Origin: Pardosa pseudoannulata
Lineage: Eukaryota; Arthropoda; Arachnida; Araneae; Lycosidae
DNA: 64,000 nucleotides
Assembly: GCA_032207245.1 (NCBI GenBank)
Contig: CM063504.1
Location: forward strand, 84,850,624-84,914,623
Direction: 5' to 3'
Under the pieces are notes generated by a model that saw only the letters and a list, made by a program, of their open reading frames with translations, ran no database searches and was not told where the DNA came from. The position numbers were made by a program, and so were the translations under genes. This document shows, piece after piece, positions 11,078 through 21,584 of the stretch (the first letter of the stretch is position 1; each line of letters opens with the position of its first letter).

Positions 11078-11700
11078 TATAGGGCGTCCCAAAACGGCCG
11101 CATAGCCTTTGCACAGCTAGATTCCTCGTTGGGAGTAAATAAAAACTGCCCAAAGAAGAGTTCCTGTACGATCTGTAGTTTATGAGAAAAATACGAAAAA
11201 AAGAGTATGACGTCTCTGCCGGTGCAAGAAAAAAGCACTTTATTGGACATATCAACAACAGTATTTGCATGTCTTTCCAGACGATCATGTTTAAAGTGTT
11301 TGCCGATCATATCGCGTCATGCATGCGCGCGCACCATGGAATGACGATAAGCCACCATTGAACTGGTATTTAAAAGGCTGCAACTTGCAGCTACCGGTAG
11401 TCTTCGTGGCCATGGTGGCCATGTATTCCGTTCGTGACTACTGCGACATGTACCTGATGTACGGCCGATGTAATGGAAATGCCTTACGAACTGTTAGGGA
11501 GTATGCCCGTGCATATACTGCTGTTGATATGTTCAATAAAGTGTTTCTTCTTGCACAGGCAGTGACGTCATACTTTGTTTTTCGTATTTTTCTCGTAAAC
11601 TATGGATCGTACAGGAACGCTTCTTTGGGCAGTTTTTATGTACTCCCAACGAGGAATATAGCTGTGCAGAGTTTATGCGGTCGTTTTGGGACACCCTGTA
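11078..11700 (+). mobile_element. Mariner-like deletion derivative with ~210-bp inverted terminal regions
   Basis: The element (11080-11698) lies between TA dinucleotides. Its ends read TAGGGCGTCCCAAAACGG and, on the other strand, CAGGGTGTCCCAAAACGA. The similarity continues inward for about 210 bases on each side (11080-11290 against 11495-11698 inverted), including CTCGTTGGGAGTA, CTGCCCAAAGAAG, CTGTACGATC and ACGAAAAA. Such long inverted arms suggest that the left end was replaced by a copy of the right. Between the arms lie a TATA-like TATTTAAAAGG (near 11369) and the first codons of a transposase. It cannot encode an active enzyme. Confidence 0.82.
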
Positions 11701-11726
11701 TAACTGCATGGAGAAAGGCCTTTTAG
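11412..11726 (+). pseudogene. N-terminal stub of a DUF4817-type mariner-like transposase
   Basis: From the ATG at 11412 the frame reads MVAMYSVRDYCDMYLMYGR and continues CNGNALRTVREYARAY. This matches the helix-turn-helix region that opens many arthropod transposon proteins of the DUF4817 class (pattern: aDMhliYGeanGNgreAlrlYqerf). An in-frame ATG at 11319 would add 31 residues without similarity, so 11412 is the better start. After about 35 residues the frame runs into the right inverted arm and ends at 11726 beyond the element. The catalytic DDE domain is absent. Family assignment is from memory of the motif. Confidence 0.68.
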
Positions 11727-12380
11727 AAGCGAATCGGAGGAAAGGCAACAGTTCCTTTTTAGCTTTATTTTCGTTACTAATTTTAATAATAATTAAGTAT
11801 AAAACAAAGCAAAAAAGGAAGTTCCCTATTTTTAGCTCTTTAAAAACAAAAGGTCTTTTTTATGTGAGTGTTTTGCTTCTTTCAAAAGCACAAGGATTTG
11901 GATCTAAATTAGATCTTCTGACAATCCCATTTTGTCTTTCGTTGATAGGAGTTTGTTCGTTTTCTGTTTCGTTATTCACAGCATACTTTTATGTGAGAGA
12001 ATGCGGAAAATTCTTCCGCAAAATACATGAAAAAGAATGAGTCAAATTACTAGTAAAATTCTTATTATCCAAATTTGTATATTTTTAGGAAGTACAACAT
12101 ATATTTCTATAAATATATTTCTGAATAATATAATAAAACATGCATGAGGTTTTTTTTAACTGTTTTCGCAATTTTCAAATTTATTCCTATTATGAAATTT
12201 ATACTTTTTGTTAAAGAAGGAATTAGAAATCCGGTACAAATGCTCTAAAAATGACTAACTATGATAGCATTAAATTTAAATCTTGGTTTACTTTTGTGAT
12301 CTTTGAGAAACCGAAATTTTTAAAGTTATAAAGTTTTAAAGTTCTTGAAGTTGCACCACAGTACAATAGTTTTAAAATAG
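11727..12380. other. AT-rich sequence without recognisable feature
   Basis: Nothing beyond short chance frames. Confidence 0.45.
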
Positions 12381-12384
12381 CCCA

Positions 12385-12569
12385 CTTGCTCAGGAGTTCT
12401 GCGGACTAAAATTGGCGGTCGTTCTAACGAAAAATAATACGCTTGGGGTCGTTGTAATGATTCAAAATTAACATTATTCCTATGGTAAAATAATTGGGAC
12501 ATTTTAAGATGGTCGTTCTAACGAAGGGGTCATTGTATCGTGGGGTCGTTAAAAAGAGGTTCTACTGTA
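12385..12569. mobile_element. Right end of a Tigger/pogo-like element (remnant)
   Basis: The segment ends TTCTACTG followed by TA (12568-12569). On the other strand it starts CAGTAGAACCTC, the common Tigger/pogo style end, and contains repeated GGTCGTTctAACGA and GGGGTCGTT words typical of the subterminal region. The left end is not identifiable. TCAGGAGTTCTGCGGACTA at 12390 resembles 7903-7920. Confidence 0.5.
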
Positions 12570-13038
12570 TTATTAACAGTAACTCAAGAACTTATCTCAA
12601 TGTGTGAAAAATGTATTTTGATAACTCGCCACAGACTGACAGGAATGATAGGTGCCAGGTGGAGATTTCTTGCAATTTCGATAGTCCTTAGGATAAAGGA
12701 ATTTTTGTGTTCTGATTCCATACTTCTCTAATCTACCAACTTTCCAACGAGGAAAAATCCAGACTCACAGATGTTCTTTGGGTGTACAGAAAAATGTTCA
12801 GTGTTCCTTCCGAATTCAAACCCGGTACACCGGGGTTTTAGCCCACCAAAAAGGCCATTTTGTGTTGGAAAATGAATCTGTAAAATTTCTTTCTAAAATA
12901 GTTTGAATAGATCTGTCAAGAGTCGAAAAATACGGATATTTTGTATTTGGACAGATCTACCACGAGATTTAAGTAAGAATACGCCGCCTACTTGCCCCGT
13001 CCCTCACTATATATGTCATATTTAAAAATTACTCTTGA
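12570..13038. other. AT-rich sequence with a small dyad
   Basis: AGATCTGTC (near 12910) and GACAGATCT (near 12950) form a 9-bp inverted repeat around about 30 bases. No gene is visible. Confidence 0.35.
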
Positions 13039-13402
13039 CATCCGAACTAGCCCATACTGTATCTTTCAATTGTCAGTGATTGCTAGTCAGTGTAAGTCTC
13101 TTGCAGTAATCATGATGGGAAAAGCTTTCCCTCAGAGTTCAAGATCAGGGAATTCTTAATAAATTTCCTTTATTTTTCCGTGTAAATTTGGAAACACGAC
13201 GAGCACGTCTTACAAAGCCATCCAAACTAGCCCATATTGTTTCTTTCAATTGTCAGTGTTTGCTAGGCAGTGTAAGTCTGGTGTAGTCATCATCATGAGA
13301 AAAGTTTTCAGAGTTAAGACCAGGTAAATTCTTAGTAAATTTCCTTTATTTTTCTCTTGTAAATTCAGAGACATGACGAGTACGCCTTACAGAGTCAAGA
13401 GT
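13039..13402. repeat. Two-copy ~182-bp tandem duplication
   Basis: CCGAACTAGCCCATACTG (13041) and CCAAACTAGCCCATATTG (13223) start two units. Both continue TCTTTCAATTGTCAGTG, TTGCTAG-CAGTGTAAGTCT, CATGATGGGAAAAG/CATGAGAAAAG, AGTAAATTTCCTTTATTTTTC, and end in ACGACGAGCACG/ATGACGAGTACG. Divergence is roughly 10-15% by eye, so the duplication is old. Confidence 0.85.
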
Positions 13403-14309
13403 TACAGTGCATCTATTGATATGTGAAAATGCCATGCCTAAGGAGTGAATAATCTTGTGATTAATTTTCCATAAGAGAAAAAGGTGATCCTAAAATAACG
13501 GTTCTGCCTGTGACCTGCAAACACAATTATGGCGGCAAAAGTGCATACAACGGCATGAAGATAGCAATGACCCTCTGTTTTACATGGCATCTGGTTTACA
13601 GAAAAGTGTAAGAAAGCCCTCTCCCCACTTAGCAGTTATTAATTCTGCTTAGTTTTGAGAAGTGTTCAAGGAATGCAACTTTAATGATTCATGTCCTTGA
13701 TTTAATTTATGAGCCTGGGAAAATTAAAATTAAGAAAATAGAACGCAAATTAGGAAAATTTTGAAGAACTTTTGGGGAAATAATCTTTCTATATTGCACA
13801 CACATATACACACCACACATGAGAGACGTAACTGAATTAGCTTCTTCTATATTCTTCTATATTCTCTAAAAATATTTAAAGAACTGGTTCTCAAACTGAG
13901 TGCCATGCAAATGATCAAGAAAAATTTGAAATTATCAGAGAAAGCAAGAAGATACTTAAAAGTTAAAATTTAAGTGGTCCTCTCTCGCTACTTTGCATTG
14001 TCGAAATGTGCTAAGAATTGTCCTTATAGCTATCTCAAAGTGCAACCTACCTTCTTATCTAAATCTTCCGAGGTTCTCAAGCTGGAACCCAACCTGGAGT
14101 GATCTGAGCGTATGCCATGGTAACGCTGCGAAAAGTTTCAGAACCGTTGCTCTAGAGACTTCATTGCAGCCAGGTCCTATTAAATGTACGAATCAATACA
14201 ATTACCTTCCGTGCTGATTATTCATCAATTACGTATCTTTTGAATATCATTGAGCATCACCAGAATATCGACTCACATATAAATAAATACATAAAAATTA
14301 AAAAAAATA
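13403..14309. other. AT-rich sequence without recognisable feature
   Basis: A 74-codon frame near 13993-14217 shows no family resemblance. Confidence 0.45.
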
Positions 14310-14930
14310 AAAGATGTGAGCTTGCCAAATTACCCTCCGATATTTTTTTTGGTCTATCTTTCGTACTTACTTCACGCGTTAACCTATTTGCTTCCAGTGT
14401 TTACACTTCCATACACCACGCTGACAGATTTCCTGATTCTTGCGATTAAATGCTACATCCCCGCTGATATAACTCACTGGTCCTTGCACACTAGTTTTTG
14501 GCTTTCCCTCCCATTCATAGACCTTTTCTTCTCACCCTAGGACCGTTTTAAAGGGAACCAATTTTCATATCAGGGTTTTTCTTCCCATCCTCCCCATCAC
14601 CATAGACAAGATCTATGATTTTCGTTGAGGGTGTGGGGCCCTGCGTAGAGAGATGCCCCCTCTCCCCCATCATTAGAGGATGAAGTTCAACCTTGGCTGA
14701 AATTCCAAGGTCAAGAGGTGATTTTACTCATACTGTGCACTGAGGTTGACTGACTTCCCCTAGCTCGGTTATTTTTTTTTCCTTTTCTTCCCTCGACTTG
14801 CGAATCCCTAAGCATACTCCCCTCTGAAAAGGATGTAGGGGATTGTTTAGGGGAAGAGGGGCGAAGATCTAGCATTCCAGGAACTAAAAGCATTAACATA
14901 AACAATGAAACAGGTGTTTCGGAATGATAA
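14310..14930. other. Moderately GC-elevated block, no identified function
   Basis: Contains the word pair CCTTGGCTGAAATTCCAAGG (near 14690), a short dyad, and pyrimidine-rich runs. A 64-codon minus-strand frame (14711-14905) is rich in Ser, Lys and Arg, and I do not recognise it. Confidence 0.25.
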
Positions 14931-15640
14931 AAACAATAAACAAACAGAGATGGGTTTATGTTTCAGTTTCTGAAAGCAGTTGCACTAAAATATAAACAAG
15001 AAAACAATTCCAAATGAAGATGTTAAATATGACAGAACTTGCAGCCGATTTTTGGCTTGAAATAAATAAGCAGCTTAAAACTGCAGGACAAAAATATGAA
15101 GATATTTATTACTGCTGTGTTGTCAGTTTTATTGCAATGACATGCAATATATTGTAATAAATTACACTTTCGATTTTAAGCTTTTTATCCAATATTTAGA
15201 AAATTTCTTGAAAAATTATGTTGAAATTTCAGGAATAAAAAGACTAATTTTTATTCCTGAAATTATTAAATAAAATTAAAATTAAATATTATTAAATAAT
15301 TTTTATGATTTTCAGAGAAATCTTTGTTCAAGATGCAAATAGGGAACTAGAGAAAAAGCTAAAAAACTGTAATATTCAGGATCACCCCATAAAAATAAAT
15401 ACTCGAAATACGTTGTAGATCTAATATAAGAGTGGTTATAAAGTTATTTTTTACAGTCTGAGTTACAATACAAATATTTGATATTTGTATGTTACAGTAT
15501 GAACATTTTTATTAATAGTTTTTAACTGCGCATGCGCGAATAATATGTTATTATTTGCAGAATTTGATAGCCTAATATATAAAGGATAATATATATACAT
15601 TTATCCTAAATATATTTAACGATATCAAAAACATCATTTA
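14931..15640. other. AT-rich sequence without recognisable feature
   Basis: AT-rich with homopolymer runs. The short inverted words AATTTCAGGAATAAAAAG and TTTTTATTCCTGAAATT (15224-15262) can form a local hairpin. Confidence 0.45.
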
Positions 15641-15850
15641 TTTGAGTACCTTTTTTTAGAAAAAAGAGCAGTTTTTTAGAAAGTTGAGTATCTTTTTTAG
15701 AAAGAAGAGTAGTTTTTTTTAGAAAGGTGCGTATCGTTATTAGAAAGAACAGTAGTTTTTTAGAAAGTTAAGTATCTTTTTTAGAAAGTTGAGTATCTTT
15801 TCTAGAAAGAAGAGTAGTTTTTATGAAAGTCGAGTACCATTTTTAGTAAC
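15641..15850. repeat. ~30-bp minisatellite (TTTTTTAGAAAG-type)
   Basis: About seven imperfect units contain TTTTAGAAAG followed by TTGAGTATC, AAGAGTAG or close variants. Unit length varies from 27 to 32 bases because of T-run changes. No coding potential. Confidence 0.82.
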
Positions 15851-16328
15851 TTTTCTCAGTAAAGAGTTTTAAACGGATACTTGAAAACGATGGCCGCCTG
15901 GTCCTTACAGGCCCCAGGTTCCATGCTACCGTTGAGGGGTACCTGCATAAAAAATAGTTTGCGAGTGCGATGGCAATGGAGTTTATCACAGGTTATTCTA
16001 AAGTAAAATTATTGTGACCTATTATAATTTTATGGCATTTAAATAGCAATAAATAAATTGGTATGTCATTTTAAGTACCGTTTAATTGAAACGAGATGAA
16101 AATTTTTTGGGTTTATTGTGAGCACTCAACGGTTTTTAATTCTGACCCCATAAAAGATTACAAAACATTCATACCTTGTATATATCCAATTCGGAGTTGA
16201 ACCCTTTTCTAAGTAAATCCACAAATTCACATGAATTCATGATGACACGCAAGTAACTCCTTATTGAACTAGTCACATATGAGAAGTTCTTTAATTTAGG
16301 ATGCTCAAATTCTTGTTACTTATTACTT
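15851..16328. other. AT-rich sequence without recognisable feature
   Basis: Short GC-richer stretch at 15888-15945, otherwise featureless. Confidence 0.4.
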
Positions 16329-16512
16329 ATCCCGGTTAGGAGGTTAACTTTTTGTGGAACTCCCAGCGTTTAGCTTGAAAGCATGCTTGGTCCTCGGTTT
16401 ATTATTGAAGGGATGAAAGCTGAGTCAACCTTGCTAAGGCCGAGGATCGAACCTTGGATCTGTGTAGTGGGAACACGAATAGATACCCAACGTCACTGGG
16501 CTTCATACAGAT
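16329..16512 (-). mobile_element. tRNA-derived SINE, family 2
   Basis: Lies on the minus strand. The B-box is visible as GGATCGAACCTTGG on the plus strand (complement AGGTTCGATCC). The body CCCGGTTAGGAGGTTAACTT, GGAACTCCCAGCGTTTAG, GCTTGGTCCTCGG, GCTGAGTCAACCTTG matches the copy at 42240-42620. Target duplications were not found. Confidence 0.72.
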
Positions 16513-16599
16513 TCCATCTGTACATACAAAATTTTTATTTTAATTTTTTTACAGCAGACCAAAATTAATAGAATATTTAACTGTGCCATAAAAACTATC

Positions 16600-16965
16600 T
16601 AACAATAATTACTACTGTTCCGTCCACCAGCCATGATTCTGGATCAGCGGCAGCAATTGCTTAATGTAGACTCCACTATGGCCAATTGTTCACCACTTCC
16701 TGATGGTAACCTTGAACGGTGGTTCATGGGTTGCATCCGCACGCTGGGCCACTAAATGAGCCGAGCGCATTGATTCGTCCATAGGGTTTACTGCGCACTT
16801 TAGTTGCACATCTGGCTGCCTTTGATCTTTGGAGAAAAACCACCTCCAAAGACATCGTCCGCCAAGGCTATTTTATCGTCTGCCGTCATTGGCCACGATA
16901 AGCCAAAGCCCCTCCATGGCTTGCAGTGGACCATAGTGTGGAGGGGCCTTAATAGTTTTTGTAAA
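16600..16965. other. GC-elevated block of unknown nature
   Basis: A sharply bounded stretch richer in G and C, directly after the SINE. It starts near GTCCACCAGCCATG and ends near GGAGGGGCCTT. Frames are interrupted on both strands. It could be part of an unrecognised transposon or a captured gene fragment. I see no motif that decides. Confidence 0.3.
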
Positions 16966-17372
16966 GTGTGTTTATTTTGTTACCGTTGATCGTATCGCCA
17001 TCTGAAAAAAATATAATAGTGTTCGCTGAGAGCGGGGGGATTAAATCGGCTACGTTCCAATATACTCTGATTTTTCTTGATGTTTCTTTAAAGTGGATGG
17101 TTTGGACGACGTTTGGAGGGAAAATATTCAAAGTCATTGTAGTAAGTAAATTTTTAATTACTTTAATCATAAATCTTATTGGGTTTTCATTTTCCCAACG
17201 CTGATCCTATCCATATACATTGAATTCTATTTGATCGTGTTTATGTATTATATATCCTTCTAGTTCATTGAATTCTTATCTATTGTACTGTGTTAAAATC
17301 TTAAATGTTAGTAGTCATTAATTTTATATTGTTAGTAATATATTTGCTTTGTAATGTCAAATTCTAATCTAC
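16966..17372. other. AT-rich sequence without recognisable feature
   Basis: Overlapping frames on both strands (about 16949-17204) show no family resemblance. Confidence 0.4.
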
Positions 17373-17832
17373 AATAAACTGTTAGCAAATCCCTTCCCTT
17401 TGGTCATTTCTCAATCACAAAGTCTTTATTTTAGTTTATAGATTTAATTATACATTCCACTAATTCTTAACATCTCACAATAACAATTACCAGAAATACA
17501 CTTATGAAGGTAATGGATTTGCGAAAACATTTCCCCGTAAGACATTGAGAGATTTGACAATTTTAGAACTTCAGCGTTTGATTTCTAACTCTAATTTGAG
17601 GAGGCAGGTGAAAGCTTCGGGCTTGTAACAGTTTTGAGCGAAGCTTCCTTGGAAAGGTTTAACATTTTTATAGCGCCTTGGTAAATCTCTGACCTTTAAC
17701 AGAATATCTTATCACTTGCTCTGGAATAAACTGTTAGCAAATCCCTTCCCTTTGGTCATTTCTCAATCACAAAGTCTTTATTTTAGTTTATAGATTTAAT
17801 TATACATTCCACTAATTCTTAACATCTCACAA
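17373..17832 (+). repeat. 108-bp identical direct repeats flanking 244 bp (TRIM-like or duplication)
   Basis: 17373-17480 and 17725-17832 are identical over 108 bases and begin with AATAAACTGTTAGC. Within them a TGTTAG..CTCACA segment would satisfy TG..CA LTR ends. The total length of 460 bp fits a terminal-repeat retrotransposon in miniature. CTAC precedes the first repeat and follows the second, a possible 4-bp target duplication, but this requires LTR ends that are not TG..CA. No primer-binding site or polypurine tract is convincing. The interior holds an 8-bp dyad (AAGCTTCG/CGAAGCTT). A simple 352-bp tandem duplication with divergent middle is the alternative. Confidence 0.5.
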
Positions 17833-18199
17833 CTACTTTATTTTTATCACCAATGATTTACTTCCTGAAGATGATCAAAACTGAGGTGATTCCCCAGTTT
17901 GGCAACACGAACCCCATATGTATCTGAACGAAGATGTATCTGTATCAGTATCCCCATTTACGGCTAAAAAAATTGAGTGAGAGATTAGATATATAATAAT
18001 TAAATTAGCAAGCGCGTTTTATTTTTCTAATCGTAATTTAAATGTCCAAAACGTGCACCTCGTTTATCAGATTTCTTTTCCACATCGATTCCGTGAGGAA
18101 GAAACATTCATCGCGTTCCGTCAATAGCAAAGTAAAAGACAAACAAACCTCCAAACCACGAGCTACAAAATAATAATTCCTTAAATGACAAGGTAGGGA
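17833..18199. other. AT-rich sequence without recognisable feature
   Basis: A GGGATCGAACCTATTG at 18196 resembles a tRNA B-box on the minus strand, but no SINE body was recognised around it. Confidence 0.35.
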
Positions 18200-18560
18200 T
18201 CGAACCTATTGATTTGCATATCTCTATTTCTTTTATTTGTTTATTTTTATTTTCGTGCGAGTGGCGTAACTATCTTTTAAAAAAGCGGCTGTCAAACGTT
18301 GCATCTTTTTCTTCGATCGTTCTCTTCCCTTCCAACCCTGGCACCCAGTTTGACTCCAGAGTGACTCGTAGCTCCACTTACACCCCGGGGTCAGAATTTA
18401 TTGCCGGGGAAAGAATCAGTCACGTGATCGGAAAGCAAGGGGGGTTTAGGTTGTTTACGTTAAGAGGGACTTTATCAGTGGTGACCGGAGATCATGAGTG
18501 CCATTTGAAGGCTCCGAAATCCGTAATTTGTTTTCTTTTGTGGTGGTGACGGATTTGTGC
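18200..18560. other. GC-elevated low-repeat island
   Basis: Open for 111 codons on the plus strand (18214-18549), with a hydrophobic start and no recognised domain. Contains the E-box CACGTG inside TCACGTGATCGG (near 18420). Could be an exon or regulatory DNA. The frame has no codon pattern that persuades me it is coding. Confidence 0.25.
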
Positions 18561-18644
18561 TCTCGCTTTTCGAGCATCCTCAACAGTACTATTAAGACTG
18601 GGACTTTAAAGTACGGCCTTTCTTTTCTTTTTTTTTTCTTATTT

Positions 18645-19580
18645 AACTTTGAAATGACATCGGTTAAGTGTTGTTAAGAGACTGTTTAGGTAGCGCATTT
18701 CACCCTTTACGTTACTGTGTTGGAGATCAGCAACATATCCAAACACTGTTACTAATGAAAGTCAGAGGTTCTTAAAGAAAACCTCTGACCTTCTTTTCTT
18801 TTTCTTTTTTTTTTTTTAAAGAAACAACTTTGAAATGACATAAGTAAAGTGTTGATCACAGACTGTTAAGGTAGCGCATTTATACTTTACGTTACTGTGT
18901 TGGAGATCAGCAACATATCCAAAAACTGTTACTAATGAAGGTCAGAGGTTCTTAAAGAGAACCTCTGACCTTCATTAGTAACCCTTTACGTTACCGTGTT
19001 GGAGATCAGCAACATACCCCAAAACTGTTACTAATGAAGATTGGATGTTCTTAAAGAGAACCTCTGACCTTCTTTTCTTTCTTTTTTTTTTTTTTTTAAA
19101 AAAGAAACAACTTTGAAATGACATAAGTAAAGTGTTGGTCAGAGACTGTTGAGGTAGCGCAATTCACCCTTTACGTTACCGTGTTGGAGATCAGCAACAT
19201 ATCCAAAAAAATTGAAGGTTCTTAAACAGAACCTCTGACATTCTTTTCTTTTCTTTTTTTTTTTTTTAACTTTGAAATGACATAAGTAAAGTGTTGTTAA
19301 GAGACTGTTAAGGAAGCGCATTTCACAATTTTACGTTATCATGTTGGAGATCAGCAACATATCCAAAAACTGTTACTAATGAAAGTCAGAGGTTCTTAAA
19401 CAGAACCTCTGACATTCTTTTCTTTTCTTTTTTTAAACTTTAAAATGATATAGGTAAAGCGTTGTTAAGAGACTCTTAAGGTAGCGCATTTCACCCTTTA
19501 CGTTAAGTTGCCGTAATATGTTGCCGTGTTGGAGATCAGTAACATATCCAAAAACTGTTACTAAAGAGGTCAGAGGTTTT
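18645..19580. repeat. ~160-190-bp satellite array with strong hairpins and poly-pyrimidine tracts
   Basis: Units begin AACTTTGAAATGACAT (18645, 18826, 19109, 19268, with AACTTTAAAATGATAT at 19436). They continue GTAGCGCATTTCACCC, TTTACGTTACCGTGTTGG, AGATCAGCAACATATCC and end in an inverted repeat (GTCAGAGGTTC .. GAACCTCTGAC) followed by a TTCTTTTC tract. An extra partial unit lies at 18983-19090. In one unit the inverted repeat is extended to 24 perfect base pairs (18928-18951 with 18959-18982, loop TTAAAGA). Not coding. Confidence 0.9.
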
Positions 19581-19589
19581 TCGACGTAG

Positions 19590-20289
19590 CGCTCTAGTAG
19601 GATTAAAAAAAAAGAAAAAGAAAAATCAGCAGCACAGTTACCCTTATATCGGTTTGAATATGAAGGAAAAGTTGAAAAATAATATAAATTTCATGCTAAC
19701 TTTTCTTCAGTACGATGTATAAAACTGTTCTGATGAAATTTTCATCATATTTTATGTTTCAGGCAATTTAGTTAATTTTACGCTCAAACCACCTCAGCTT
19801 GATTATTGCTGAGGCACACCTGGCTTATATTTGCGGCACCCAGTTTGAGGCCCGCAGAATATGACAGTCAGCTTTAAGTAATGGTTTTGTTAACTGTCGA
19901 TCTCTCGCAACACTGCAATTAACACAATTATCTCGTAATCTGCACCAAATACCGATACTACATTTAATTTAGTGTGTCAAACTTTCCTTCATCGTTTGAT
20001 CCAGTGGCGGAGTGAAGGTGGTGCAAATGAGTCTTATCATGCCCAGGACGCCGCTCATTGAGTATCATAATACGAGTACATTCTATATACTATATTATTA
20101 TATATTTTCCGAGGGAAGGCGCTAAAAGGTCTATACTGAGCGTCCGTTATGCTCACTGCGATATTGGTTTGATTAGCATATAGCCTATCATAGGACGAAA
20201 TCAGTGAAACTTTTAATTTTCCAGAATTGTAAAGTACCCTATGAAGCAGGTAAAAAAGGGGGTTTGTTTCTTGACTGAGAATTATCTTG
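19590..20289. other. AT-rich sequence without recognisable feature
   Basis: Unit remnants end near 19580. A few GC-richer words near 19790-19860 and 19995-20060, no gene. Confidence 0.4.
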
Positions 20290-21314
20290 CATCAAAAAAT
20301 AATTCATGATTAAATTTAAAATTATCACACATGTATTTAATCTAATATTTAAGCCAAATATAAAAGAAAATTATTTACTTAATATCTAAGTTCAGTGATA
20401 AAACGTATGAAAATAATGCAGACGATATTTAAATAATTTAAAATAAGAAATGATTAAATGTGGTGGTTCAAGGAGTGACGTCATAATGAAAGAAAAAAAA
20501 AGTTATTTTCATCTACTTATAATGTGATAAATTGATAAATTTAATCACCTGCTCTTAACCGGGGAAAATAGGGCTTGAAATAATGGCATTAAAAGCTTGA
20601 AAAGGGGGGAAGAGGTGGATTTCGAACGTTTTAAAAACGACAGTATTTTTTGCTGTGATATGAATCATATTTATACCAATTTATTTTAGAATCGGATCGA
20701 TAGTTTAGGAGAAGATAAACCTTACTCGCTTTGAATTTTGCTAACCTTAACTCATCAAGAATCCAATATGGATGTTTCTATCCATTCCAGGTCGAACAGC
20801 TTCATACATTCAAGGACAGACGGACAACTTAGCCTATTATTATATAGGGGATATTACACAATATCCAGAGCCAAGAATTTAAGGCTGTATGCTTGAGATC
20901 ATTTTAATACATAAAGACTCAATATTTTTGTACTAGAACTCAATTTTTCACAGTATCACTATAAAATTAGTTATTTATAATGCCTTAAAGAGTCATTAAA
21001 TTACGGATCCGCAAAGCACTCCTTTAACCTCAAACCAGCACACTTGAATCTCCCTTCTTCTCCAATTGTAACCAAATTTTTGGATGCATTCCCGAATTTC
21101 GATTTCTCCACACCATTCTCCTGCTGTTCAGCCCAAAACATTAAATTTATTTTCTCTTGAAAAAAATAATGTTTTTACAGAACCATTTTTCTTCCTTCAT
21201 GTATTTCTTATCAAATGAAACTGAAAATTCCGACTGTTTTGGCTCTTAAAGAATTTTCTCTTCGGCACATAACTATGAAAAATTTATTTCCTTTATGCCT
21301 TTCATTGGGGGATA

Positions 21315-21536
21315 TTGATTGGTGTTCCCATAATTGTCAATTCTGTTGCAAGATTATCACTTAATTTTAGATCTACCGTTAAAGAAAGCTCCAAAAATTA
21401 CCTATGTGCAGATGCTAATGCAGATGATCGTCCAAATCGAGCACTGTTTTGCACTGTTCTGGAATTAATAAACTTTTGTATGGTAGACTGCACTGTCAAT
21501 CTTGGTTTCCCGATAATAGTTGAAAGTTCACGGTAA
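21315..21536 (+). other. 73-codon open frame duplicated in both segmental copies
   Basis: The frame starts MIGVPIIVNSVARL and its partner at 25296-25544 has the same core (SLNFRS, KNYLCADANADDRPNRALFC, VLELINFCM). Comparing the copies, most base differences alter the residue (for example Thr/Ile, Ser/Arg, Thr/Pro, Asp/His, Phe/Leu, Arg/Leu), and only a few are silent. That is not the pattern of a protein kept by selection. I regard it as an accidental frame in duplicated non-coding DNA. Confidence 0.25.
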
Positions 21537-21584
21537 AAATATTAGATTAGCTTTCACTCAGAAATATTAGTTTCCTTAACTTTA

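Noticed and set aside
11319..11411. Longer start for the mariner-like transposase frame
   Set aside because: The 31 extra residues have no similarity to the family, and the sequence upstream of 11412 looks like promoter and leader (TATA-like word at 11369).
14240..14540. Two overlapping plus-strand frames with Leu-rich segments
   Set aside because: Low-complexity pyrimidine-rich DNA gives hydrophobic peptides in several frames. No start context, domain or splice signal supports a gene.
19139..19170. GAGGTAG word similar to a let-7 seed in one satellite unit
   Set aside because: Other units read AAGGTAG at the same place and there is no let-7-like precursor fold. Coincidence.
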